Assembly: GCF_004342905.1 (NCBI RefSeq)
Contig: NZ_SMAN01000004.1
Span: 1 to 64,000 of the forward strand
Direction: 5' to 3'
Length of the DNA stretch: 64,000 nt
Source of the DNA: Melghiribacillus thermohalophilus
Lineage (GTDB): Bacteria > Bacillota > Bacilli > Bacillales > Alkalibacillaceae
Shown: positions 42,872 through 53,994 of the stretch, piece after piece
Layout of the letters: every line of letters begins with the position of its first letter
Position numbering within the stretch: position 1 is the stretch's first letter
Position numbers and translations under genes: made by a program
Notes under the pieces: model-generated
The model's input: only the letters and a program-made list of their open reading frames with translations
What the model was told of the DNA's origin: nothing
Databases searched by the model: none

Positions 42872-45800
42872 ATGGGATTTGTACATTTGCAGGTACATAG
42901 CGGTTACAGTTTTATGAGAAGCACCCTAACCATTGAAAACCTTGTGAAGGGTGCGAAAGCTAAAGGATTTCACGCCATTGCTCTCACCGATGAATATGTG
43001 ATGCACGGGGCAATTCAGTTTTATCAAACCTGCAAACAATACAAAATCAAACCCATTATCGGGTTAAAATTGACCATAGAAGATGCTGATGCAAGTAGTC
43101 GATATCCTTTTATTGTGCTTGCCGAAAATGCAAAGGGTTACCGGAATTTGATCGCTCTATCATCAAGAATTCAAAGTCTGGAAAACCGTTCTCTCCCCCT
43201 TTCTGAGTTCCCGCAATTCAGGGACAACCTGACAGCTATCCTTCCCGTTCAGACATCCCCTCTAAAAAGCCTGCTGTGGAAGGATGAACAGGAAGAGGCC
43301 AGACGCTTTTTGGGGAATATAAAAGAACAGGCAGTTGCTGGCCGCTTCTATCTTGGAATTGAAGACCATGGCAGGGAAGAGGAACGGAAGCTTAACAGGC
43401 TCATTAGAGAAGTGGCCGCAGATGTTTCTGCAGAACTGGTGGCACTGCAGGATGTCCGCTATTTAGAGGAAGAGGATGCGTATGCATTCGACTGTCTGCA
43501 GGCCATCCGAGAAGGGAAAAAATGGAGTGTCCATAAACAGCCTGATACTCTCCATCATCATCTTGCCACTGAACAGGAAATGGTACGCAAGTTTCAGGGG
43601 GATTTTGATGATGCTTTGAAAAACACGGAACTAATCGCTGAACGTTGTCACCTTGAATTGACTTTTGGAAGGCATCTTTTGCCTGAATATCCCGTTCCGG
43701 AGAAAGGAATGACATCCGATCAGTACCTGGAAAAGATATGCCGGAAACAGCTTACCAAAAAATATAAAAACCCTTCCAGAGAAGCATATGATCGTCTTGA
43801 ATATGAACTTCATATTTTAAAAGGTATGAAATTTAGTGATTATTTTCTCATTGTATGGGATTTTATGCAATTTGCCCGGAGGAAACATATATTAACCGGC
43901 CCTGGACGGGGGTCTGCTGCCGGATCTCTTGTGGCCTATTTATTGGACATAACTGAAGTGGACCCGCTGGAATACAATTTGCTGTTTGAACGTTTTTTAA
44001 ATCCTGAGCGGACAAGCATGCCAGATATTGATATTGATTTTTCAGACCACCGGAGAGATGAAGTCATTAAATATGTGCAAAAAAAATATGGAGCGGACAG
44101 GGTTGCCCAGATCATCACCTTTGGCACCTTTGCTGCAAGATCTTTGTTAAGGGAATTAATGAAAACTATGGGAATCAATCAGGAAGATTCAAGGTTTTTG
44201 TTGAAAGAAGTGCCGCTAAATACGCCTTCGTTGTCAGCAGCCTTAAAAGAGTCAGATGAATTAAAACAATATGTTCAGCAATCTCCGACATTGAAGACGT
44301 TGTTTAAAATTGCCATTAAACTTGAAGGGCTGCCCCGTCATCATTCAACTCATGCTGCGGGGGTTGTAATCAGTGACCAGCCATTAACGGAATATATTCC
44401 GATTATGCAGGGACATGAGGATCTGGCACTGACCCAGTACCCGATGAATGACCTGGAAACTGTCGGACTTTTGAAAATGGATTTTCTTGGTCTCCGAAAT
44501 CTGTCGCTGATTGAACGGATTGTTAAACATATACGGGAGCATGGAAGACCGGGATTTTCCATCAAAGAGATTCCGCTGACGGATAAGAAAACTTACGAAC
44601 TTTTGGCTGACGGACGGACAATGGGTGTGTTTCAGCTGGAATCTGCGGGAATGCAAAACGTGCTAAAACGACTGAAGCCATCCGATTTTGAGGATATCGT
44701 CGCTGTCAATGCTCTATACCGTCCTGGACCAATGAATTTCATTCCCGATTTTATCAGACGAAAACACGGAATGGAAAGAGTGACGTATTTGCATGAAGAT
44801 TTAAAACCGATTCTTGAGCCAACGTTTGGCGTGCTCATATACCAGGAACAAATCATGCAAATAGCGAATAAAATTGCTGGCTTAACACTGGGTGAGGCCG
44901 ATTTGTTAAGGCGGGCAGTGGGGAAAAAGCAAAAACATATCATGGATGAAATGAAAGGAAAGTTTATAAAGGGGTGTGTGTCCAGAGGATATGAACAGTC
45001 TCTGGCAGAGGAAATTTTTGACTGGATTATCCGTTTTGCCAATTATGGGTTTAACCGGAGCCATGCCGTCGCTTATAGCATGATATCCTATCAACTTGCT
45101 TATCTGAAAGCTCATTATCCTGCTTATTTTTTTGCGGAGCTTTTAACATCTGTATCACATCATCAAGATAAAGTCTGGCAATACATGAAGGAGGCGCGGG
45201 AATTCTCACTTGAAATCCTCCCGCCATCAGTAAATCATAGTTTTGGTAAGTTTACGGTGGAAAACAATCATTTGCGCATGGCATTAACCGTCATCAAAGG
45301 TGTCGGGAAACAGGCGGCTGAAGCCATCATCAAAGCCAGAGGGAATGATCCTTTTAAAAATTTATTTGATTTTTGCCGGCGCGTTCCTCTCAGGATTGTT
45401 AATCGTCAGGTCATTGAATCGTTAATTCTTGCCGGTGCATTTGATGAAACCCATTCAAATCGGGCGGAACTTCTTGCTTCGATTGATCAGGCAGTGGAAC
45501 AAGGGGAACTTTTTGGAGACTTAACGAATCAGCAAACTCTTTTTGAGGATGAATGGAATCTGGAAGTGCAATACACCAAAGCTGCTCCATTTAGCGATCT
45601 TAAACAGCTGTCACTGGAAAAAGAAGTTCTGGGCATGTATGTATCCAGTCATCCGTTATCAGGCAGGCGTAAGGATTTAAGGAAGCAAGGGGTCCTCACG
45701 CTGCAGCAGCTCAGAGACTTCAAAGGAAAAGTCATGCCCTTAACTGCTGTTGTTCAGGAGATCAAAGTGATTCGTACAAGAAGGGGGGACCCTATGGCAT

Positions 45801-46228
45801 TTGTCACGCTGGCAGACGAAACCGATGAGATGGAAGCCGTGATTTTCCCGGATTTATTTCGCCAGGTTAAGCCATGGTTTCAAGAAGAAATCATCGTATC
45901 AGTCACAGGAAAAATTGAGGAACGAAATGACCGGACTCAGATTATCATTCAGAAAGCAGTACCTTTTCGGTTTGAAGATTTGTCCCGATCCCCCGAACAG
46001 GCCATTTATATCAAACTTCATGATGATGATGAACGAAAGCAAATGGCATTCTTAAAAGAATTGGCAGAAGCCTTCCCCGGGGATACACCTGTAGTTGTCC
46101 ACTCCCAAAAACGAGGAGGGACATACAGGCTTGGTGGTGATTTCTATTTGAGACCGGAGAGAGAGTGCCTGCAAAAACTTAAGCATTTTTTTGGTAATCA
46201 ACAAGTGGTCATAAAAAAGTTAAAGTAG
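42872..46228 (+). CDS. dnaE: DNA polymerase III subunit alpha (DnaE)
   Basis: An 1118-residue replicative polymerase which in Bacillus extends RNA primers on the lagging strand before PolC takes over. The N-terminal PHP domain (about residues 1-200, VHLQVHSGYSFM, ALTDEYVMHG) is followed by the palm with the catalytic DIDIDF motif (TSMPDIDIDFSDHRRDE), the fingers/little finger, a helix-hairpin-helix region (VIKGVGKQAAEAI) and a C-terminal OB fold (about 940-1030). No 3'-5' exonuclease domain, as expected. ATG 42872 is 10 nt after AAGAAGG; two earlier in-frame codons are closer to it. Confidence 0.96.
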   Translation: MGFVHLQVHSGYSFMRSTLTIENLVKGAKAKGFHAIALTDEYVMHGAIQFYQTCKQYKIKPIIGLKLTIEDADASSRYPFIVLAENAKGYRNLIALSSRIQSLENRSLPLSEFPQFRDNLTAILPVQTSPLKSLLWKDEQEEARRFLGNIKEQAVAGRFYLGIEDHGREEERKLNRLIREVAADVSAELVALQDVRYLEEEDAYAFDCLQAIREGKKWSVHKQPDTLHHHLATEQEMVRKFQGDFDDALKNTELIAERCHLELTFGRHLLPEYPVPEKGMTSDQYLEKICRKQLTKKYKNPSREAYDRLEYELHILKGMKFSDYFLIVWDFMQFARRKHILTGPGRGSAAGSLVAYLLDITEVDPLEYNLLFERFLNPERTSMPDIDIDFSDHRRDEVIKYVQKKYGADRVAQIITFGTFAARSLLRELMKTMGINQEDSRFLLKEVPLNTPSLSAALKESDELKQYVQQSPTLKTLFKIAIKLEGLPRHHSTHAAGVVISDQPLTEYIPIMQGHEDLALTQYPMNDLETVGLLKMDFLGLRNLSLIERIVKHIREHGRPGFSIKEIPLTDKKTYELLADGRTMGVFQLESAGMQNVLKRLKPSDFEDIVAVNALYRPGPMNFIPDFIRRKHGMERVTYLHEDLKPILEPTFGVLIYQEQIMQIANKIAGLTLGEADLLRRAVGKKQKHIMDEMKGKFIKGCVSRGYEQSLAEEIFDWIIRFANYGFNRSHAVAYSMISYQLAYLKAHYPAYFFAELLTSVSHHQDKVWQYMKEAREFSLEILPPSVNHSFGKFTVENNHLRMALTVIKGVGKQAAEAIIKARGNDPFKNLFDFCRRVPLRIVNRQVIESLILAGAFDETHSNRAELLASIDQAVEQGELFGDLTNQQTLFEDEWNLEVQYTKAAPFSDLKQLSLEKEVLGMYVSSHPLSGRRKDLRKQGVLTLQQLRDFKGKVMPLTAVVQEIKVIRTRRGDPMAFVTLADETDEMEAVIFPDLFRQVKPWFQEEIIVSVTGKIEERNDRTQIIIQKAVPFRFEDLSRSPEQAIYIKLHDDDERKQMAFLKELAEAFPGDTPVVVHSQKRGGTYRLGGDFYLRPERECLQKLKHFFGNQQVVIKKLK

Positions 46229-46367
46229 CCGTCATGAAAGGGGGGGCAGGCATCTGGATGTTTTTATGCTCATTCCGGTGCTTGACACCTTTTGTGACCT
46301 CTATTATCTTTACATAATACACAGATCGATCGGTTTGTAGACCAGATACAGGACAAAATCTTTTAAC

Positions 46368-46395
46368 TTTACACCCCTTACCCATTTGTTATAAT
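46368..46395 (+). promoter_or_regulatory. SigA promoter of the malic enzyme gene
   Basis: TTTACA (46368-46373), 16 nt, TATAAT (46390-46395). A second candidate lies upstream: TTGACA at about 46282 with a TATCTT 17 nt on. Confidence 0.65.
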
Positions 46396-46407
46396 GGAGT
46401 AGGTTAG

Positions 46408-46418
46408 TGGTCTGACCA
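46408..46418. promoter_or_regulatory. FadR-type operator TGGTCTGACCA
   Basis: A perfect palindrome TGGTC-T-GACCA identical in form to the core bound by FadR-subfamily GntR regulators (TGGTnnnACCA). It lies 13 nt after the TATAAT box, near the expected transcription start, where bound protein would block transcription. A FadR-like gene lies 1.3 kb downstream. Confidence 0.7.
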
Positions 46419-46461
46419 ATTTTTATGTGATTTTTTTACATGTGAAAAGGAGCGATTCTTC

Positions 46462-47700
46462 GTGTCAAAACTAAAAGAAGAGGCCTTACATATTCATCGC
46501 GTCAACCGCGGAAAATTAGAAACCCATTCAAAAGTGCCTATTACAAATGCTCGTGACCTGAGCCTGGCCTACTCGCCTGGGGTAGCGGAGCCCTGTAAGG
46601 CCATTTATGATAACAAAGATGATGTTTATGAATATACGATGAAAGGAAATATGGTTGCCGTTGTAACAGACGGTTCTGCCGTGCTTGGACTGGGAAATAT
46701 CGGCCCTGAAGCGGCATTACCTGTGATGGAAGGGAAAGCTGCACTGTTTAAAAGTTTTGCAGGAGTGGATGCATTCCCAATTTGTCTCGATACCAATCAT
46801 GTTGATCAGATTGTAGAAACCGTAAAATTAATGGAGCCGACTTTTGGCGGGGTAAACCTCGAAGATATAGCCGCTCCAAATTGCTTTATAATCGAAGAAC
46901 GATTGAAGAAAGAAACCAACATTCCCATCTTTCATGACGATCAGCATGGCACTGCCATTGTAACGGCAGCAGGATTAATTAATGCTTTAAAACTCGTGGG
47001 CAAAACATTCAAAGACATTAAAATCGTTGCTAATGGTGCAGGGGCAGCGGGCATTGCCATTATTAAACTTCTGTATAGTCTGGGTGTCAGAGATATTATT
47101 ATGTGTGATTCAAAGGGTGCGATCTTTGAAGGAAGAAGTTATGGCATGAACCGTGTAAAAGATCAAATCGCTCAAACCACAAACCAGGACCGCCTTGAAG
47201 GATCACTGGAAGAAGTCATCCAGGGAGCAGATGTGTTTATTGGGGTATCTGTCGGTGGATTATTAACTCAAAAAATGGTTAAAAGTATGAATAAAGATCC
47301 GATTATTTTTGCCATGGCCAATCCAGATCCAGAAATCATGCCGGAAGATGCAAAGACAGCAGGTGCGAAAGTAATTGGTACAGGAAGATCAGACTTCCCG
47401 AACCAGGTAAATAATGTCCTGGCTTTTCCTGGAATTTTCAGGGGAGCTCTCGACGTAAGAGCGACAAGGATCAATGAAAAAATGAAAATTGCTGCTGCCA
47501 ATGCCATTGCTGAGTTAGTAACAGACGAGGAATTAAACCCTGATTATGTCATTCCAGCTCCGTTTGATCCAAGAGTGGCGCCGGCAGTAGCGGCAAGCGT
47601 AGCAAAAACGGCGATGGAGACAGGTGTTGCACGCCGTTCTGTTGATCCCGAATATATTGCTGAAAAAACTAGAAAACTGTCGTTCATTAAGGGCAAATAA
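46462..47700 (+). CDS. ytsJ: NAD(P)-dependent malic enzyme
   Basis: A 412-residue enzyme decarboxylating malate to pyruvate, yielding NAD(P)H. It has the N-terminal malic domain (about residues 20-160; VTDGSAVLGLGNIGPEAALP, VNLEDIAAPNCF, FHDDQHGTAI) and the NAD(P)-binding domain (about 165-400; VANGAGAAGIAI). Length and synteny with accDA match B. subtilis YtsJ, the main NADP-linked malic enzyme. It starts with GTG behind AAAAGGAG. A FadR-type palindrome lies just after the promoter. Pyruvate and NADPH from this step feed fatty-acid synthesis. Confidence 0.93.
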   Translation: MSKLKEEALHIHRVNRGKLETHSKVPITNARDLSLAYSPGVAEPCKAIYDNKDDVYEYTMKGNMVAVVTDGSAVLGLGNIGPEAALPVMEGKAALFKSFAGVDAFPICLDTNHVDQIVETVKLMEPTFGGVNLEDIAAPNCFIIEERLKKETNIPIFHDDQHGTAIVTAAGLINALKLVGKTFKDIKIVANGAGAAGIAIIKLLYSLGVRDIIMCDSKGAIFEGRSYGMNRVKDQIAQTTNQDRLEGSLEEVIQGADVFIGVSVGGLLTQKMVKSMNKDPIIFAMANPDPEIMPEDAKTAGAKVIGTGRSDFPNQVNNVLAFPGIFRGALDVRATRINEKMKIAAANAIAELVTDEELNPDYVIPAPFDPRVAPAVAASVAKTAMETGVARRSVDPEYIAEKTRKLSFIKGK

Positions 47701-47777
47701 TCAGTTTATCTCATTCACCGGTTTCATTTTTTGTTATTTCAGCCCCTGTTTCAACAGGGAGGAAGGGTGAACCTTTT

Positions 47778-48395
47778 GTGGGTGAACATCCAAAAGTGAA
47801 GGTCTACCAGGAAGTTTTACAAAAAATTCGGACATATATTGATGAATACAATCTGACTCCCGGAGATAAACTTCCTTCAGAACGGGAACTTGCCGAGCAG
47901 CTAAATGCCGGAAGATCTTCGGTGAGGGAAGCGTTAAGAGCCATAGAGTTGCTCGGTTTAATTGAGACACGCCAGGGGGAAGGAACGTTTTTGCGGTCTT
48001 ATCGCCCTTATCATGCTGTGGAAATTTTATCCACCTTTATTCTAAGTGATTCAAGAACCAGAGAGGAACTCTTTCAGGTGAAGCAACTCCTCGAAAAGGA
48101 AGGAATCCGTCTGGCACTTGACCGTCTGACTCCGAATGATATAGATGAGTTAAAAGAAATGTATAAGACGTATAAAAATGGCCGAGAGCTTCATTTCCAA
48201 TTTTTTTTGCGCATCTTTTCAAAGGCAGAAAATCGCTTGTTGTTAAAAATCTGGCAACTTGTTGAAGAGTTCTCACGAACGGTTCATAAAGTTACGTACA
48301 CCGGCAAGGTCTATCAAGAATTAATACATGCCCTAAATCAAAAGCAGCATCAGCAAATCCAGCAGATTATGTTGAGATTATATGAACAATATTGA
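47778..48395 (+). CDS. FadR-subfamily GntR transcriptional regulator
   Basis: A 205-residue regulator. The N-terminal winged helix (about residues 5-75) has the GntR signature PGDKLPSERELAEQLNAGRS and GRSSVREALRAIELLGLIET. The C-terminal FCD-like domain is helical and somewhat shortened, so its ligand pocket may be reduced. The GTG start follows GGAGGAAGGGTGA. It lies between malic enzyme and accDA, and the TGGTCTGACCA site upstream of malic enzyme is the obvious target. Malonyl-CoA, acyl-CoA or an organic acid are candidate effectors by analogy only. Confidence 0.87.
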   Translation: MGEHPKVKVYQEVLQKIRTYIDEYNLTPGDKLPSERELAEQLNAGRSSVREALRAIELLGLIETRQGEGTFLRSYRPYHAVEILSTFILSDSRTREELFQVKQLLEKEGIRLALDRLTPNDIDELKEMYKTYKNGRELHFQFFLRIFSKAENRLLLKIWQLVEEFSRTVHKVTYTGKVYQELIHALNQKQHQQIQQIMLRLYEQY

Positions 48396-48562
48396 AGACA
48401 GTTTCATGACCGATTGCTGCGATGCCGAGGAACAAATCTGTTTACCCTTAAAGACCAGACGAGCGTAAATTGTCGCATGTCCCCAGACAGGTCTTGACAG
48501 GTTTTGCATCCATATTCCGGTATAGTTAGAAAGCGGGTTTCCGGACAAAAGGAGGAATCAAC

Positions 48563-49423
48563 TTGCTTAAAGATATTTTTAGCAAGAAAAAAAAGTACGC
48601 CACCATTCCAAATGAAGAGTCAAAACAGGAAGTACCTGAAGGTCTAATGCTTAAATGCCCTGAATGTAAAAAGATTTACTATAGAAAAGAGCTCGATAAA
48701 AATTTAAAAGTTTGCCCGAACTGTGACCATCACTACCGTATGACTGCAAAGGAACGGATTGATAGCTTAATTGATGCTGGCACCTTTGAGGAATGGGATT
48801 CCGGATTAGTGTCAGAAAATCCTCTTGAATTTCCAGAGTATCTCGATAAATTAGAAAAGGACCGGGAAAAAACGGGCATTAATGAAGCGGTTGTCACCGG
48901 AAAAGGTACCATAAATGGATTGACTACTGCGTTCGGGGTCATGGATGCCCATTTCAGAATGGGAAGTATGGGTTCGGTTGTTGGCGAAAAGATTGCCCGT
49001 GCGATTGAAAGAGCAAGGGAACAGAAACTTCCATTCATTATTTTTACTGCCTCCGGTGGAGCACGGATGCAGGAAGGGGTCTTAAGCCTGATGCAGATGA
49101 CAAAAACATCAGTGGCCATTGAACGATTCCATCGGTCAGGTGGGCTATTGATTACAGTCATGACCCATCCAACCACTGGAGGAGTATCTGCCAGCTTTGC
49201 CTCTTTAGGTGATTACAACCTGGCCGAACCAGGCGCTTTAATCGGATTTGCAGGCAGGCGGATCATTGAACAAACGATTCGGGAAAAGCTGCCTGATGAT
49301 TTCCAGACAGCTGAATTTCTGTTAAAGCATGGTCAACTTGATAAAGTTGTCCACCGCCATGATTTAAAGGAACTGTTAACGGATTTATTAGACATCCATC
49401 AGCCTGGAGGAGGTCAATCATGA
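48563..49423 (+). CDS. accD: acetyl-CoA carboxylase carboxyltransferase subunit beta
   Basis: A 286-residue subunit which with AccA transfers CO2 from carboxybiotin to acetyl-CoA, forming malonyl-CoA for lipid synthesis. The N-terminal zinc ribbon has two CxxC pairs (KCPECKK and VCPNCDH). The crotonase-fold body has [11 protein letters not shown] and [12 protein letters not shown]. It starts with TTG behind AGGAGG. Its end overlaps accA by 4 nt, so the subunits are made together. Confidence 0.97.
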   Translation: MLKDIFSKKKKYATIPNEESKQEVPEGLMLKCPECKKIYYRKELDKNLKVCPNCDHHYRMTAKERIDSLIDAGTFEEWDSGLVSENPLEFPEYLDKLEKDREKTGINEAVVTGKGTINGLTTAFGVMDAHFRMGSMGSVVGEKIARAIERAREQKLPFIIFTASGGARMQEGVLSLMQMTKTSVAIERFHRSGGLLITVMTHPTTGGVSASFASLGDYNLAEPGALIGFAGRRIIEQTIREKLPDDFQTAEFLLKHGQLDKVVHRHDLKELLTDLLDIHQPGGGQS

Positions 49424-50382
49424 AACATGTCCTTCCATTTGAAAAACCTGTAGTCGAATTAAAAGAAAAAATCGCCGAGTTAAAAAAGTTTACCAGCGAC
49501 AGCGAAATAGATCTTAATGAGGAAATTACCAGGCTTGAAAACCGTCTGGAAAAACTGGAAGATGAAGTATATGGAAATATGCAGCCGTGGGATCGCGTTC
49601 AAATGGCAAGACATCCTGAACGCCCCACCACACTGGATTATATCCATGAATTATTTGATACGTTTATTGAATGTCACGGGGACCGTCTTTATGGAGACGA
49701 TGAGGCTATTGTCGGTGGAGTGGCAAAATATAAAGGGATTCCTGTTACAGTCATCGGTCATCAGCGGGGCAAAGATACCAGGGAAAACATTCGCAGAAAT
49801 TTCGGCATGCCTCACCCAGAAGGATACAGAAAAGCCCTTCGTCTGATGAAACAGGCAGAGAAATTTGGACGACCAGTGATTTGCTTTATCGATACGAAAG
49901 GAGCGTATCCCGGCAAAGCAGCAGAGGAACGAGGTCAGAGTGAAGCCATTGCCCGAAATTTAAAAGAAATGGCTGGCCTTACAGTTCCGATTGTCTGTAT
50001 TGTCATTGGTGAAGGCGGAAGCGGCGGTGCCCTTGCTCTTGGAGTAGGAGACCGGATTCACATGCTGGAAAACTCCACATATTCAGTCATCTCACCGGAG
50101 GGGGCAGCAGCTCTGCTGTGGAAGGATTCCAATTTGGCCCAAAAAGCGGCAGAAACAATGAAAATTACATCCTATGACCTTAAGGAACTGGGCGTAATCG
50201 ATGAAGTGATTCCTGAGGTTAAAGGAGGAGCCCATAGGGATATCGTTGCTCAAGCGAAGTATATGGATGAAGTATTAATGGACACTCTCAATGAGCTGAG
50301 ATCCCTGTCAACAAAACAGTTGCTGGATTTACGCTGGGAAAAATATAAACAGATCGGTGCGTTTACTACTTTAAATAACTGA
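49420..50382 (+). CDS. accA: acetyl-CoA carboxylase carboxyltransferase subunit alpha
   Basis: A 320-residue partner of AccD. The N-terminal coiled helix ([16 protein letters not shown]) is followed by the carboxyltransferase domain with [40 protein letters not shown] and [18 protein letters not shown] overlaps the accD stop (ATGA), with GGAGGAGG inside accD as ribosome binding site. A terminator follows, separating accDA from pfkA. Confidence 0.97.
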   Translation: MKHVLPFEKPVVELKEKIAELKKFTSDSEIDLNEEITRLENRLEKLEDEVYGNMQPWDRVQMARHPERPTTLDYIHELFDTFIECHGDRLYGDDEAIVGGVAKYKGIPVTVIGHQRGKDTRENIRRNFGMPHPEGYRKALRLMKQAEKFGRPVICFIDTKGAYPGKAAEERGQSEAIARNLKEMAGLTVPIVCIVIGEGGSGGALALGVGDRIHMLENSTYSVISPEGAAALLWKDSNLAQKAAETMKITSYDLKELGVIDEVIPEVKGGAHRDIVAQAKYMDEVLMDTLNELRSLSTKQLLDLRWEKYKQIGAFTTLNN

Positions 50383-50388
50383 CGATTA

Positions 50389-50419
50389 CGTGCAATCTTT
50401 GTGATTGCACGATTTTTTT
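50389..50419 (+). terminator. terminator of accDA
   Basis: A perfect 9-bp stem (CGTGCAATC with GATTGCACG), 5-nt loop and seven T. Confidence 0.93.
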
Positions 50420-50589
50420 CAAATGGCAGAAAATCAGTTGTGCAGTTTTACGAATTCAGCAGCTGTTTCCGTCAGTCATTTTGTTCTAACTGACAAAATC
50501 TGATTGTCCTTTTTCTAAACCTGTTGTCTTCTGTCAGAATTAGATTTATCTTTGAATGGGGATACTTTTTCAATCGATAGAGGTGATGA

Positions 50590-51552
<963 letters not shown>

Positions 51553-51571
51553 AATCGTTAGGAGGATGGAT

Positions 51572-53335
51572 ATGAAAAAAACAAAAATTGTATGTACGAT
51601 CGGTCCTGCCTCCGAATCAGTAGATACACTTGTACAGTTAATAGAGGCAGGAATGAATGTCGCCAGACTAAACTTTTCCCATGGGGATCATGAAGAGCAC
51701 GGGAACCGGATCAAAAATATACGCGAAGCAGCAAAGCGTACCGGTGAAAATATTGCGATCCTGCTTGATACCAAAGGGCCAGAAATTCGGACAGGCACCC
51801 TTGAGAACGGAGAAGTAGAACTCAAAGAAGGGGCAGAAGTGTACATTTCTATGGAAGAAACCGTCGGGACTTCCGAACGATTTTCGGTTTCTTACAGTGG
51901 CTTAATCAATGATGTGGAAATCGGTTCAAAAATTTTGCTTGATGATGGTTTAATTGAACTTGAGGTTATTGACATTTTAAAAGAACAAAATGAAATCAAG
52001 GTCAGCGTTCTCAATGCCGGTGTATTAAAAAATAAAAAAGGTGTCAATGTTCCCAATGTAAGTGTGGATTTACCAGGAATTACTGACAAGGATGCACAGG
52101 ATATACTGTTTGGGATTGAGCAAGGCGTCGATTTTATTGCTGCTTCATTTGTCCGCCGCCCTTCAGATGTGCTTGAAATACGTAAACTTCTGGAGAAACA
52201 CCAGGCTGAACATATTAAAATCATACCTAAGATTGAGAACCGTGAAGGGGTAGAAAATATTGAGGATATTTTAAAAGTCAGTGATGGAATTATGGTAGCC
52301 AGGGGAGATCTGGGTGTGGAAATTCCTGCTGAAGAGGTTCCGATTGTGCAAAAAAATCTGATCAAAAAATGTAACAAAGCAGGAAAACCGGTTATTACGG
52401 CTACTCAAATGCTTGATTCCATGCAGCGTAATCCGAGGCCAACCCGGGCTGAATCCAGTGATGTGGCCAACGCCATTTTCGACGGTACTGATGCCATTAT
52501 GCTATCTGGAGAAACAGCTGCTGGATTATATCCGGTGGAATCGGTTAAAACGATGTTTAAAATAGCGGTACATGTTGAAAAGGTGATGGACTATCAGACG
52601 GGTCATTTCGTGAACATGACGAATCAACTTGGCATGACCTTTACCGATGCCATTAGCCAGTGTGTATCGTATACTGCCCGGGTGCTGGATGTGAGTGCCA
52701 TCATTACTCCAACCGAAAGCGGGCACACCGCACGGATGATTTCAAAGTATCGCCCAAAAGCACCTATAGTAGCTATCACATCGAATGAATCAGTTAATCG
52801 CCAGCTCTCCCTTGTCTGGGGTGTAACCCCAGTTCCCAGCAGAAGGGCACATACTACCGATGAAATGCTTGAGATTGCGATTGATTCCGGGCTGAAAACG
52901 GGCATCTTTAAACGGGGCGACCGGGTGATTATCACAGCAGGGGTACCTGTAGGTGAGAGCGGAACAACGAACTTAATGAAGGTTCATGTAGTCGGAGACA
53001 TTCTCGCAAGAGGACAGGGAATTGGCCAGCATAGCGCATTCGGAAAAGCTGTTGTAGCCAAAAATGCCGAAGAAGCCGTTACCAAAGTAAAAGAAGGAAA
53101 CATCGTCATTGCGTATGGTACAGACAAAGACATGATGCCAGCTTTGAATAAAGCCGGAGGGATTGTCACAGAAGAAGGCGGATTAACTTCTCATGCTGCC
53201 GTTGTCGGACTGAGTCTTGGGATTCCGGTAATTGTCGGTGTGAAAAATGCAACCAAAATCATCAAAGATGGGGATGAAATCACCATCGACCCTTCGAAAG
53301 GCGATATTTACCAGGGACATGCAAGTGTGCTATAA
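51572..53335 (+). CDS. pyk: pyruvate kinase
   Basis: A 587-residue enzyme converting PEP and ADP to pyruvate and ATP. Catalytic barrel motifs are [41 protein letters not shown] and [10 protein letters not shown]. After the usual C-terminal domain there is an extra C-terminal sequence (about residues 485-587) with [21 protein letters not shown], the PEP-utiliser histidine domain found in Bacillus/Geobacillus pyruvate kinases. ATG 51572 follows GGAGG by 6 nt; an ATG at 51566 is too close. Second gene of the pfkA-pyk operon. Confidence 0.97.
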   Translation: MKKTKIVCTIGPASESVDTLVQLIEAGMNVARLNFSHGDHEEHGNRIKNIREAAKRTGENIAILLDTKGPEIRTGTLENGEVELKEGAEVYISMEETVGTSERFSVSYSGLINDVEIGSKILLDDGLIELEVIDILKEQNEIKVSVLNAGVLKNKKGVNVPNVSVDLPGITDKDAQDILFGIEQGVDFIAASFVRRPSDVLEIRKLLEKHQAEHIKIIPKIENREGVENIEDILKVSDGIMVARGDLGVEIPAEEVPIVQKNLIKKCNKAGKPVITATQMLDSMQRNPRPTRAESSDVANAIFDGTDAIMLSGETAAGLYPVESVKTMFKIAVHVEKVMDYQTGHFVNMTNQLGMTFTDAISQCVSYTARVLDVSAIITPTESGHTARMISKYRPKAPIVAITSNESVNRQLSLVWGVTPVPSRRAHTTDEMLEIAIDSGLKTGIFKRGDRVIITAGVPVGESGTTNLMKVHVVGDILARGQGIGQHSAFGKAVVAKNAEEAVTKVKEGNIVIAYGTDKDMMPALNKAGGIVTEEGGLTSHAAVVGLSLGIPVIVGVKNATKIIKDGDEITIDPSKGDIYQGHASVL

Positions 53336-53366
53336 AAGAGGGAGACACGATTTTCCCTCTTTTTTC
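53334..53366 (+). terminator. terminator of pfkA-pyk
   Basis: AAAAGAGGGA pairs with TCCCTCTTTT, followed by more T; it begins within the pyk stop codon. Confidence 0.9.
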
Positions 53367-53501
53367 ATTAAAGAGATAGGTCAGCCCACTAGAAATGTCG
53401 AACGTGAAATGTGATTGTATTTTGGCGTTTAAACCATCGTTGAATCTGCTCCTCCGATGGTATAATCATATGGTATGATAAAAAAAAGAAGGTGTTTTTT
53501 G

Positions 53502-53894
53502 ATGTTCCGTATGTTGTTCTTATTAATCGTAGTCATGTCTGCTATTGAAATCGGTGTATTTCTCTGGGTGGGACAGCTATGGGGAGTTGGCTTTGTTGTA
53601 TTTGGAATCATTCTTACTGGAATAGCAGGAGCGTGGCTTGCGAAGAAACAGGGGCTGGAAACGGTGGAAAGGGCAAGGGAGCAACTCTCATACGGCCGGA
53701 TTCCAGCTGGAGAGATTGTTGATGGAATATGTATTTTAATAGGGGCGGTTCTGTTAATGACACCTGGATTTGTTACAGATATCATTGGATTTTTGCTCCT
53801 ATTCCCCGTTTCTCGCATTCCATTTAAAAACGTTTTGAAGCAGTGGATTAAGTCCATGATTAACCGGGGCAATATCACCATATTCAGACGCTGA
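53502..53894 (+). CDS. fxsA: FxsA family membrane protein
   Basis: A 130-residue membrane protein with four hydrophobic segments. The FxsA core is visible as EIGVFLWVGQLWGVGFVVFG, ILTGIAGAWLAKKQGL and LLMTPGFVTDIIGFLLL. In E. coli, FxsA over-production suppresses F-plasmid exclusion of phage T7; its normal role is unclear. The start ATG at 53502 has AGAAGGTG 7 nt upstream. Same place as B. subtilis ytzA (fxsA) after pyk. The strong hairpin behind it closes the transcript. Confidence 0.88.
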   Translation: MFRMLFLLIVVMSAIEIGVFLWVGQLWGVGFVVFGIILTGIAGAWLAKKQGLETVERAREQLSYGRIPAGEIVDGICILIGAVLLMTPGFVTDIIGFLLLFPVSRIPFKNVLKQWIKSMINRGNITIFRR

Positions 53895-53944
53895 AAAATC
53901 CTTCTTGCATCGGGTAGGGAGTGCCGATGAAGAAGGATTTTTTG
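53895..53944. terminator. terminator between convergent fxsA and ytvI
   Basis: A long stem (AAATCCTTCTT with AAGAAGGATTT, inner CATCGG with CCGATG) followed by six T. Confidence 0.92.
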
Positions 53945-53994
53945 TGTAAAGAAACGATTTTGACTATGGCCGGGAATTTGATTGACGATTTTCC

